Positions 11,141-22,338 of a stretch of 64,000 nucleotides of DNA are shown one piece after another (position 1 is the stretch's first letter; every line of letters begins with the position of its first letter). Source of the DNA: Cryptomeria japonica (taxonomy: Eukaryota > Streptophyta > Pinopsida > Cupressales > Cupressaceae); NCBI RefSeq assembly GCF_030272615.1, contig NC_081406.1, positions 263,528,624-263,592,623 of the forward strand, in the 5' to 3' direction. The position numbers and the translations under genes are program-made. The notes beneath the pieces were generated by a model. It saw only the letters and a list, made by a program, of their open reading frames with translations. It had not been told where the DNA came from and did no database searches.

Positions 11141-11208
11141 TTCCATTTTTGATATGGTTTAAAGAGAGCTTTGCTTCTAGGTTGAAGAGGTTCAAGGAAT
11201 TATTCAGA

Positions 11209-11600
11209 CTAAACATAATCAATACAAAGATCTCCATGCATCACTGTAGGTTGATATATCCTACAATTAATAGTTATGATTTCATCATTATAAGGAAATT
11301 TCAAACACCTATGAACAATAGAAGTGATCACTTTCATGGAAGAGAGCCAAGGATGTCCCAAATTCACACGAAATTGATCAGATGTAGGACTGATAGAAAA
11401 TTTAACATCTAAGCATTTAGTGCCAACATAAATAGGAAGTGTGATAGAACCAATAGGACGACAAGAGAAGCCATCAAAAACTCTAACTATCACATCAGTA
11501 TCAACATATATCACTTGATACAATTGCAAAGTATAAAGATTATCAAGTTATCACATTAACCATGCAAATTGGATCAAGAAGCACTCCTCGAGAAGGTATG
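11209..11600 (-). pseudogene. Retropepsin-like domain of element D lacking the catalytic DSG/DTG
   Basis: The fold signature is clear: DTDVIVRVFDGFSCRPIGSI, then LPIYVGTKCLDVKFSI, then NLGHPWLSSMKVITS. This is the Gypsy-type protease pattern (flap region, then LG.PWL). Where the catalytic D-S/T-G should stand, the minus strand reads GVLLDPICMVNVIT, so the residues after the aspartate are P-I. A one-base insertion right after (about 11546-11550) shifts the frame. Either this is a protease-derived domain that lost catalysis in its family, or it is decay; the strong conservation of the rest argues for the former. Confidence 0.7.
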
Positions 11601-13622
11601 CCTTTGATTTTTTGTAGTTATGTATAATGGGTCATTGGGTGCTTTAATAGTCTCACTAAGATAAAATGTAATGCACAAGTCCTCAGGAGGTTCTTTTTTA
11701 TCTATAAGGCTCACCACATTACTAAACTCAAGGCCAACATCATTGGGAGAGAAGGCAAGATGATCAGTCTCAATCACATTAGTGGAATGGGAAGGTAAAT
11801 GATCAGTGAAAATTTGAAGGTTTTGATTAGGACAAGCTGCTAATTTATTTCCTTTATCATTCACAACAGCCACAGATATGGTATTGTTATCAATCAATTC
11901 TTGGATCTTACTTCTCAAAGTATAACACTTTTCAGTGTCATGACTAGGTTGATGATGGTATTGGCAAAAGGCTTTGGAATCAAAGTAAGGTGACAATGTC
12001 TTAGATGGATCAATTGGTTTGATAGGGGGAAGTTTAAACACATTCCTTTGTAACAATTGATACATAATACTATGAAAAGATTCATTAAGAGGAGAGAATT
12101 CTTTTCTAAAGTATTTGGATAAAGGAGGCACACATGTTGCGGTTGCTATTTGAGTGTTGTTGTTGTCATTGAATTTAATGAATCCCTTGTTTGTTTTGAA
12201 CTTCACAAATGGTTGTTGAGCACTTTCACCTTTATCACTCAAAGCCATTGAAGGGGATTGCTCCAATTGATTCATGGTAAGTTGATAATTATGAAAAACT
12301 GCGCACAATTGTGCAAATGAAGTAAACTCAGAAAAGAGAAGTTTATCCCTAATATCTTTTTGCAAATTAGAAATGAAAATTCTTTGAATATCTTGATCAA
12401 GCACATGAAAAGAAATTTGAGAATACAAATGCTTATATCTACCAATAAAATCGTCACTTTTTCTTTCATACCTTGCTTACAATGCATCAAATCAGTCAAA
12501 GTAATTTTAGGACCAATATTATTGTGAAATTGTTGAATAAAAGCATTAGCCAATTGTTGTTCAAAAAAAAGAAATACAATAAGGAGGCAAAGAAAAATAC
12601 CATTGCAAAGCTTTATCCCTTAATGTTCTTATAAATAATTTAGCCAACAATATTTGGTCATGAGCAAGGTCACTACACAAAGTTTGAAGTGTTTTAACAT
12701 GAGACAATGGATCACCTTTTCCATTATAAAGCTCCAATTGAGGGGCTTCCACATGTTTAGGAGGGACAACTCGGACAATGTGATTGGATAATGGTCTCAC
12801 TACATCAAATGTAGGCACATTATAAGATTGATTCATAGAAGTTATTTGTTGTTGTAAGGAAGACACTGTTTGAGTGAGATTATTAATGGTAACTTTGATA
12901 GAATGATTGAAATTGGACATGTTGGATTAAGGAGGGGTAAAATTGTTGAATGAAGGAAGGGGTTGTGAAGAAGGAGGTGGAACATTATGATAGTTAGGTA
13001 TGGGAGAGAATTGGGTAACAAATGGAAGACTTGTGGTAGGAGAAATGAAAGAAGAGGAGTTTCCCCCTTGACTAACATTCATAGGTATAGGAGAAGATTG
13101 GGTAACAAATGGAAGACTCATGGTAGGAGGAATGAAAGAAGAGAAGTTTCCCCCTTGACTAACATTTGTAGGTATGAAATTTTGTGTAGAGGTAGCCATG
13201 ATGTTTGATATAAATGTGGGAACCCTAGCCATAGGAGTAGTCAAAGGAATGGAATGATTAACTTGACTAGGAGGTTGTGTATAACCTAGGGCTTTAGCAC
13301 AACTCTTCATAGGCATAATATTAGAATCGACAATATGAGCAGTACCACACAAGATAGCAATACCGAGTTTATCACTTTGAACCATTATTTTTAATCCTTC
13401 AATCAACGAGAGAGCTTCACTTTTCGAGTATTGTTGACTTATCTATTGTTGAAGATTTCCAAATTGATTGCCAATCTTCTCCAATTGGTCAATGCAAACC
13501 CTAGTTAGTGATTCCTCCACATCATGATAACTATCTAAAGAACGGGGATAAACAAGGACATTTATAGGATTTGAAGAGCCACCAATATCCTCATTGAAAA
13601 ACTTATCCAAATTAGGCTCCAT
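11574..13622 (-). pseudogene. Element D gag polyprotein
   Basis: It starts at ATG 13620-13622 (MEPNLDKFFNED). The first frame stays open, apart from a TAG near 13440 and a TAA near 12930, down to about 12561. It includes the gag core ELYNGKGDPLSHVKTLQTLC and LRDKALQWYFSLPPY. After frameshifts near 12430-12570 it resumes at 12428 (HLYSQISFHVLDQDIQRIFI) and reaches FCQYHHQPSHDTEKCYTLRS, a CX2H-type zinc-binding motif typical of Tat/Ogre-like Gypsy gag proteins. A near-exact ~28-codon duplication lies at 13010-13170 (NVSQGGN.SSFI repeats). Gag would form the cytoplasmic virus-like particle. The stops and frameshifts make it inactive. Confidence 0.8.
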
Positions 13623-13789
13623 CTCCTCAGAAATTAAATATTAGGCAACCTTAATTCTACAACTTCTTCTCACAGGGATACTATAGGTTGGACTAATAGT
13701 AGTAAAACTCATGCACTAAGGGAGGGAAATTGAAAATTTGAATTTTGGAATCTAAGTTGCAAAATAATTGAATAATGAAAAATTCTAGG

Positions 13790-14640
13790 AAAAATGATTA
13801 GTCAATTAAATGAACAAATTGATTGGAAGAATAAAGAGAAATAATGCAAGCTCCTAGGAAATTGAAATTTCAAATTAGGATTATGTAAAAATAACCTCTT
13901 AATTTAAAAATTAAAATTATCCAAAAGAAATTGAATTTTAAAACTAGGGCCTTGTGAAAATTACCTCTTAATTTTAAAATTTGAAATTGTTGAAAAGAAA
14001 ATTAAATTTAAAATTAGAGCTTTCTAAAAATAACCACTTAATTTTAAAATTTAAATTTTGAAATGTGGGAATTGAAGGAATCAATTTTAAATTTAAAAAT
14101 TAGGGTTTGTTTAATTTTTAAATTTAAATTTGAAATTGAAATTTGATCCAAGATTACAATTTTGAATTTGAATTGAAATTAACAACCAATTTTGAAGTGG
14201 GAAATTTAAACAACCCACAAGCTCAATTTGAAAAAAATTTAAAATTAAGAATTTTGAAATTAACCACTTAATTTTAAAATTTTGAAATTGAATCTTGGAA
14301 GTGAAAATTTGAAACAAGATTATCAAATTTAAAATAATTAATTTAAAATTTAAACAATCCAGAAGTTCAATTCTGAAATTAAAAATTCGGGTTTTTGAAA
14401 TTAACCACTTAATTTTTGAAATTTGATTGCAAATTGAACATGTAAATAAAAATTGAATTGTAAAATTGAAGAGTAATCAGCTCTGAAATAATTAATCCAA
14501 TTTAGACAAATCACAAGCTCAATTTTGAATTTAAAAATTAGGGTTTTAGTGAATTTAACCTCTAAATTTTTAAAATTTGCAAGAAAATCGAACTTGTAGA
14601 TGAAAATTTGAATTGTAAATTGCATACACACTCAGATCTA
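13790..14640. repeat. AT-rich degenerate tandem repeat in the element D leader
   Basis: Around seven loose copies of a ~100-base unit combining AATTTTAAAATTT, GAAATTGAA and ACC(T/A)CTTAATTT run between gag and the 5' LTR. Composition is almost only A and T with few C. Confidence 0.65.
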
Positions 14641-14999
14641 AAAACAAAAATCAGAATTAAAGGTGTAAGGAGACAGGTACACCAAAATTTAAAGGGGAAA
14701 TTTTGATTTGGCAATTTGCAACATAGAAGGAGACATCACCAAATCAATTTTCGCTTTGGGGGAGGAATTCCTTACATTCAAAAGAGGGGAGGAATCCACT
14801 AGATTCATTCACAAATCAGATAAGGACTGAATACTAAGTGGATTGATTCATTATGATGTGTTTTTCCCTCTTTTGTAAGTTGAAATGTTGATTTAGGGTA
14901 AAATGTTGAAATTGGAGACAATTGAGAAAATAATGAGCTACAGGTTCGAGATTTTGTTGTGCACCTGGATCTGAGTAATATAAGTTAATTTAGATCCTC

Positions 15000-15842
15000 C
15001 CTATGAAAATACCTCGAAAAAGAAGGGACCATGACACATCAACATGGTCCTCTAAATTTTTTGCACACCAAAAAGGGTTGTTTCGTCTCTATGTCTGAAG
15101 CTAATTCTGAGAAGTACAGTTGCACACTTGTTTCTTGCACATAGAAAGAAAGGGAAATAGATTGGGAATAGAGGCTTGCCTTAGGTCAAACCCTGATTTT
15201 GGAATTAACCATGAAATTGAGATAAGTGTAATTGAAATGACTGAAAGGAAATGTTTTCCTTTTGAGGGAGATGTTGAATTATGACTAAAAATTGAATGAT
15301 TATATACCTCTTTGTGAAGTTTTGCTTGCCTCCACATGAAATTAGGGTTTCGTGAAATAGGATGTAGATCTCCAATTCAATGTTTGAATCTTGATTTTAT
15401 TGTTGCTCCAAGGCTTGAAGGAAGACTAAAAATGCTCAATTTCTCTTGAATGCGTGATCCTATGTGTTCTTGAAAGCTTCTTGATTTTTCATGATAGTTG
15501 TTCAAATGAGAGGGGAAATCCTCTTTATATACTTGCCCATTGATAAAATTGGCTAATTTTTTTACATGAGCTAACACGGAGAGGGAAATCTCGCTCAAAT
15601 TTGAAATGTGAAAAAGGGTTTAAAGAGGGCCCATTTTAGGGAGGACTATGGCGCCACGCCCTGGTCCTGCCTTATTTTGGGTCAAGATCAAGGTGCCCAA
15701 GGGGGTGCCAATGAAAGTTTTTGATGTTTGTGATGTGTATGAGCATAAGCAGATCTTCAATCAGGCCAAGGGGCGCAAACACTAAGTTGAAGACCCAAAT
15801 GTGGTCAAAATTGCAAGGGGTGCAATTTTAGGATGCTGTACA
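15000..15842 (-). repeat. 5' LTR of element D (inner end not defined)
   Basis: The outer ~165 bases match the truncated 3' LTR at 8175-8341. On the minus strand GTATATAAAGAGG at 15515-15527 is a good TATA box about 315 bases from the LTR start. Because the other LTR is truncated, the inner boundary cannot be measured; 15000 is a placeholder. Confidence 0.5.
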
Positions 15843-17469
15843 TATATTAATAAAAATATTTAATCATTAAATTATATAAAAAATTGATATAAAAATATAG
15901 TCATACACTCTAATTCCTTCTTATTAACATATTTGGCTAGGATCCACAAATTGATATATAGGGGGCTTATCCTTAGATGTTGGTACCAAGGACAACTAGG
16001 TCTACATAATTGTGTAAACCATCAAGTTAATGAAGTATTCACATAGAGATTAACCAACTAACAAAATATGTATATATTGACTGAGAAGTATAGTAATACC
16101 AAAACTAGATCATAGCCGGCAAAAACACAAATTTAGTACACAATTTATCCAATTTTTTTTGTAACAACCAAATCGACAACTAATGAACCTACTCATAAGA
16201 TGAAAATAATCATTAACCCAACAAAAAAGGAGCAATATAAAGGGGGAAAAGGCAAATTACATGGGCTTTATCCCATTAGTGTGACTAATTTCATAACATG
16301 TTTAATAGGAAACATGATTTCTACAAGGGGAGCCCATCATCTCCTCTACAAGCTCATCCTTATAGCAACATTTGGAGGCAAAATGGCCTCCATTGAGAAG
16401 GAAATATTAACACCTTTCACAATAACTTCCACTACCATTTGGAAACATATATATCTCCTCTTTGTAACATGTAGATGATCCAACACACAATTGAATACAC
16501 CTCTTTATGGTGAACAACATCTGCAGTATTGTTGTGGAGGATGCATGAACTAGAACCATTTAATAATAGAGAGACACAACTGAGCATTTGGGGTATATCA
16601 AACAAGTTCCTTCTCCCACACATGTCCTATGTCTAACAACAAATCTACCATGATGGACTAAATACTAACACACATAACCCCATCAAGTTCCTTCATTGAC
16701 TTCCATATGTGAACTACATATTGCCTAAGATTAGGGTCTTTTATTTCTTGCTACAAGAATGCCATGAAATTTGCAATCATCTCCTCACTAGATTGACCCT
16801 CTACTTCCTTCGTCAACCACCCTTCTCTTTCACAATAGCATTCACAACCTTCTCTATTGAAAACTGAGACCTACCACACTAAGCCCCCAAAACAGACACC
16901 ATATCACACTTAGAGGACCAACCACCTAGCAACCAAATGTAAGTAAAGAATGTCTTAACCACTCTAGAATTGTTGAAGATTCATTAACTTAAAGAAACCA
17001 CCATGAGCTTACAAATCCCATCTCATCCATCATTTACCATCTCTAACAACAATTACAAACAATTACCCCTGCCACCAACCCTTTTTGGAATCATCCATTC
17101 TAAAATTTGATTTCCAATACATTAAAAATTCTTAAAATATCATATATAGTTATAGTAGATTTACCAAAATTTATATAAAATGAAATAGATAATTTCTAAA
17201 TATGTGTCCTAATAAACACCAAATCTGCACCCTTAATACATATAAAAGATCAAGTAAATCTAACTTATAAATTTTTTTATATTCACTATCGCGAAATCTG
17301 GAGGTGTCCTTGCCGAAGCAAGACTAATCCCCCAGTGTGTACGACCCACTCACAAGGTAGCAACACACACAGAGTTAACACACAGAGTTAACTTATAAAT
17401 TTTCGAAAAAAAAGTATGCATATAAGACAAACCATCAAAATTGAGCTCATATACGTTAGGCATTATTAA
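15843..17469. other. Intergenic, no gene seen
   Basis: AT-rich sequence with only short spurious reading frames. A small direct duplication of ACACACAGAGTTAAC is at about 17365-17393. I recognise no element. Confidence 0.6.
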
Positions 17470-19148
17470 AAGCCACTGTAAGACATAAATTTAAAGATTT
17501 CACAGCGACAAATGAAGGGTTAAATGAGAGCCAAATTTTCCCTAAGTAATTTAATTACTACTTTTGGTCTTCCACATAGGAAAAGACATCACATCAAACA
17601 AATGGTGAGATCCCTCTTTCGAACAATCCAAGCTTTTACTTTCAAATAAATGCCACCATATTTTAGATGGTTATTAAAATCTTTTCAAGACAAATTTGTG
17701 TTTTAATTTTTTTTATATATGTGGTTGTGTTGGGATTTTGTTGGGTCCCAACACATAAAGTTGCACAGACAAAAGTCTAGATCAAGTTGAAGTAAAATGT
17801 CAAGGTGTGGATAGAAATGATCATCCCACCTAGGCAATTTTCATCCTTGTCTTACTGTATACTATGTAATATATGATAGTTTAGGATTGAAAGGTTTACA
17901 ATGTACAATTTTAGATTATGATACATTTCTTATTGGATTGTGGGGATAATATAAAATAATAAAAAAATATTTTGGTGTCATATATAATATGTAGTTCATA
18001 ATTCTATCAATTTAGAGAAAAATTTAAGTTTGGCAAAAAATTTTGGTTAAAGATGGTTTTATAAAAAAATATTTAAAATTATATGTACATTTTATGACTT
18101 TATCATCTAAAAATTGCAATATTATTTAATTATAATTTTTGTTTCTAGAGCATGGATATCTAACTATTGTTAGCTATTATCTAAATATAAAGAAATATTC
18201 TATTTGCATTCACCTAATTTTTAAAGTTGGCCATAATATCATAGTTTATATGTTGTTGGTGAAATTTAGGAAGCTTGTTTGCAAATAGAAAGAGAAAAAC
18301 AACCAATGCAAATAGACACAATTGTTCTAATCTTAATGATTAGATGTTTTGGGAATTGTATCAAATGAATTTTGCCTTTTTCAACACTAGAACTTAATTG
18401 TGGAGAATGCAATGGATCACACCCATTCTTTAATATTTTTATGACTAAGGATTAAACTACCCTTGACTCTAATTTCATGGTAATATTAATATTCTTTAAT
18501 ATTGATCACATTGTCAATTCATTATGCGCCTAAAATTATTTTGAGATGCCTATGATTTTGCAACTTTCAAAATCAATAGTACTAGACATATCTTAATTCA
18601 CTTTGTTTTTGCCACTAAGACAATGTGTATGTGTGCACTCAATTTTTTTTAATTGCTTGTATTGAACTCCCTATAGCTAAGGGGAATTCTCTAGGCCTTG
18701 AATATAATCTTTAGTTGTTTCTTTATCAATTTCATCCTAGATAGATACTTCTTTTTGAAACAAAGTATATCCCCACTAGAATAAGCTAATTCATTAGCAT
18801 CAATTTCTTTTGGCTTAGTTTGTGGGTCTTCATAATCAAAGATATTTAGGATCAATAATCTCATTTGGAAGAACCCCTTAAGAATATAAGTAGTGTTAAT
18901 AATTGTTTTGTTCCTTACCATTGATGTCTATACTCTAGCATTGTCTATATTGATTCACATTTTTTTAACCCAATTGTTTATCCAAGACCAACTATAACAT
19001 ATCAACACTTTTCATTAAGGAAATGTACCTTTTTATTGTTTCGCCTCTTTAAAATTAATTGCATTCTCTTTGTACACTTCCACATAAATATGTTGATTAT
19101 CTAATACCATAGGTTCACTTATCTTCCTTTGATATTTCTTACCCATGA
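17470..19148 (-). pseudogene. Decayed partial copy of the large acidic-repeat gene (3' end plus flank)
   Basis: The block aligns collinearly with 46130-48010, covering the last part of the large gene at 47120-54131 and ~1 kb of its 3' flank. Shared landmarks in order are AATGAGAGCCAAATTTTCC, AATCCAAGCTTTTACTTTCA, GTGGTTGTGTTGGGATTTTG, AGTCTAGATCAAGTT, TTTGCAAATAGAAAGAG, GGATCACACCCATTCTTTA, GTTTGTGGGTCTTCAT and GATTATCTAATACC. Many substitutions and indels destroy the frame. Because non-coding flank is included, this is a DNA duplication, not a retrocopy. It lacks the ~110 bases at 46200-46305 and the later flank duplications of the intact copy. Confidence 0.85.
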
Positions 19149-20403
19149 CAATTTCATGGACAATGGCACACACATAATTGGTAAGTGTCTTTTTGGTGAT
19201 TTCTTTATTTTTTATTGATTGTTTGTTTTTATACCTTGCGCTTATCACCCCTCATTGTTTGTAGATGATGGATGCTACCCATAGATATTTGCTAACATGT
19301 GGTGGGAGGAAATGCATGATTTCTTGTTGTACATCTTCCTTTTTTTTTACTTTAGCCCTTTCTTCTTTATGCATATATATCGTCCCTCCCTAAGTATTTG
19401 CATGAATGCAAACTATAAAGATATTCATATCTTTTTCTTGTCGACACAAATATTTAGGATTATTTTATTTTCCACTTCTACTCTATGTTATTTTACTTCT
19501 AGTGAATCATCTACATGTTGTTTAACTTCTTTATGTCCCCACTCTTTACATATTTTGGGGATAATGCAAAATATTTAGGCATAACTCCCCTTTTCATGTT
19601 GACCCAAACCTAATAGGATTTTTCACATCATTTGTTGTATTCTCTCTCTTCTCCTTTATCTAAATCCATGCATGTGTTATTATATAATAATAAAGCATGA
19701 TGATTCTAGTCTAGTGATCTATTACCAGCCCATTGATATTGAATACAATCTCATAAGTCTATTTATTCTCTTTTATGCACATTTATATGATATTGCTTTA
19801 CTCTATACTTTTTCTTATTCTACGTGTGTACATTTAATCTTTCTTATTTTCAATTCCTTTTCAAAATTTTCTTTCTATTTCCTATTTCTAGATTTCTTAA
19901 TTATCATATTTCTTATATTATACTTCTTAGAATTTTCATACATGTATTACAATATATTTTCTATCTTGTATATGCTCATGATCTTCTCTAGTTTACTTTT
20001 ATTCATGCAATTTTGTAGTAGACACATACAATACATTTGCATGTATGATCTCCTTTTTCCACATTCTATTATCCTATATAGACTTCATATTCCAAATCTA
20101 AAATATGCTATATTTTTTTATACATTTACACATTTATCTCTTTTGTAGATTACTGCTTAAGCTTTTCCTTTCTTATATTGGTTCCCTACTTCCCTTGGGA
20201 GCACAGGTTTATGCTTACACTTTAGGTCCCACACCTTAGCTTGTGTGCACCTCCCCCTCTTATGACTACTTTGCATTTTCTTCTTATTATTATTAATTTA
20301 TTAATGTTACTGTCCATTTTATACATCATTTATTTTATCTTTAATTGGAAGATACTTTTTTATTACTAGGACCATATCCATTCTTGTACACCTATCCTAT
20401 TCA
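19149..20403. other. Intergenic, no gene seen
   Basis: T-rich sequence whose frames give only hydrophobic low-complexity peptides. It could be further decayed copy of the large gene, but I cannot align it by eye. Confidence 0.5.
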
Positions 20404-22099
20404 TGTTGGACACAATGGATCACTGAGAGGGGGGTGAATCCGTGATTTAAACACTTATTTACTAATCAGGGATATACCGGTACTATATAAAATAGACAGA
20501 GTGCTGACCAATAAGCCAAACAATGCAAATTAAGTGTGTGAAAGGATTTTCTATAACATCAAAATAACACATACACAAGAATGCATCACATAACACTAGT
20601 TATACGAGGAAAACCCAATGTGGGAAAAACCTTGGTGAGAATAGTTGTTGGAGATCTTCTGCTCCAATCCAACCTCACAATAAAAACAATCTAATTACAA
20701 TTTTAGGGCACCAACCCAAGGAGCACCAACTCAAAGGAGAACCAACCCCTAAACAATCTATAGGCTACAACCTAAAGGAGCTACAACCCCTGCACTAAGC
20801 ACCTACTTAGTGAAGACAATATGAAAATTAAAATACATAAGTAAATTCCCTACTACAAATGAAGTTTTGCAACCCTCCAATATTCTGCTCTACCGGTTTC
20901 AATCTTACCGGTTTGTGAAATCTCCACACACACTGCAAAACTGCCTTTATGTTGGTCCTTACTCTGTTGAAACTTATCTCCCTCTGATGGTTGGATCCAC
21001 TTCACACTTGCCGACACTTTTCCAGAATCTGTCTATGTTGGTTTGTTCTTTGCCAGTTCACACACACCTTACCAGTTTCTCCTTCAACACACAATCACTT
21101 ATGATTTTTCTTGTATTTCACTCAAACAATCTTTTCTCCTTACTTTGATTCACCAACAACAACCTCATCGATTTAGACTTGCATATTTGTAAGCAAGTAT
21201 TCCCACCAAAAAATAATTCAAACTTCAAGTGGTTAGGGTTTCTTTCCTTCAATCAAATCCTTATCCAATCCGATTCGATCTTCCTTGGATCTCTCACCTG
21301 CTTTGGGGAGATGCATTTGTACACATTTTTATTTATCCAATGCATGTTTTCTAAAAATAGCAAACTTCACCTTACTTTACGACCTTGATCTATGTCGACC
21401 TCATTTCACCCAGTTGTTTCTAAATGAAGGTCAATCTGCAATTGGTTTTCGTGCCTCGATCATAGTGCCAACAACTTCCTAATCATTCTTTGTCATCCAT
21501 TCTTCCTCAAGCTACATTCATCTGTCATCAACCCATGATTTGTGGTTTTATCATTTAATGACCACCTACTACACAGACAACCATGTCGATGAACATTTCA
21601 TCGACCTTTGTATGTTTTCCACCTCAACTCCATGGAGGACACATCAGCTTATATTCAACTTCACCAACATAGGGTCGGTTCAAACTTGAACAATCGAGAA
21701 ACCCTTCTATCGGTAGAACCTTGCAAGTGTGACCAACACATTGATCAATCACTCTTACCGACAACACATCATCCTGACAATTCATCTTGCCTTCCGGTAT
21801 GACTTCATGTCATTCTTCCTGTTCAGCTCACCAGGTGTTGTTGTGATTCATCAACATTCAACCTCTTCATCACAAACAAACAACTAGCCTTCATACCGGT
21901 TATAACTCAAGCATTCCAACTCACTCCTATATCTCACCTCATATTGGTGATATCATCTGTCAAATCATAACATGCTTCTCTTCTTTATGCCAATTCAATC
22001 TTCTTCATACTGGTTTCACTTATCTTCTTCATACTGGTTGACACACTCTACTGGCAACCTACAATACCGATTGATATCAATGACAAATCAATGCCAACA
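20404..22099 (-). repeat. Copia B 3' LTR
   Basis: The plus strand reads TGTTGGACACAATGGATCA... at the left and ends AATGCCAACA. The polypurine tract follows at 22100. It pairs with 41690-43349. Confidence 0.93.
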
Positions 22100-22113
22100 A
22101 TCTCCCCCTTTGG
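22100..22113 (-). promoter_or_regulatory. Copia B polypurine tract
   Basis: On the minus strand CCAAAGGGGGAGAT directly precedes the 3' LTR. Confidence 0.85.
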
Positions 22114-22338
22114 CATTTATGTCAACACTTTTGTTCTGGTTTCTCTCCCCCTTTGACAACAATGGCAAATGGAACCTTAGTCTGACACCAATCATACTAC
22201 TAGAGTCTAACCATAATCTCTTCCTGTGTCTTCAACCAGTAGGACACATTCTCCCCCTATGTACATGCTTCATGATTCAAGAGTCATAAGATAGTAACAA
22301 TTGTTGACTCCCCCTGAACCATACATCTCCCTACACAT

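Larger units (their letters stand above)
8175..15842 (-). mobile_element. Element D: Gypsy-like gag-protease element without RT or integrase
   Basis: A ~165-base segment at 8175-8341 recurs in direct orientation at about 15675-15842, giving a truncated 3' LTR and the start of the 5' LTR of a minus-strand element. On the minus strand the order is: LTR start (TGTAGCATCC type), TATA box (15516-15527), AT-rich leader, gag (from 13622), protease-like domain (to 11209), a proline-rich low-complexity region, a large inverted repeat, polypurine tract (8342-8356) and the truncated LTR. Nothing resembling RT, RNase H or integrase is visible in ~7.7 kb, so the element is non-autonomous or internally deleted. 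The 3' LTR is cut by the Copia LTR at 8174/8175, so no target duplication can be read. Confidence 0.75.

Noticed and set aside
19672-20148. 158-residue hydrophobic plus-strand frame
   Set aside because: Tyr/Leu/Phe/Ile-rich output of T-rich DNA with no family resemblance.
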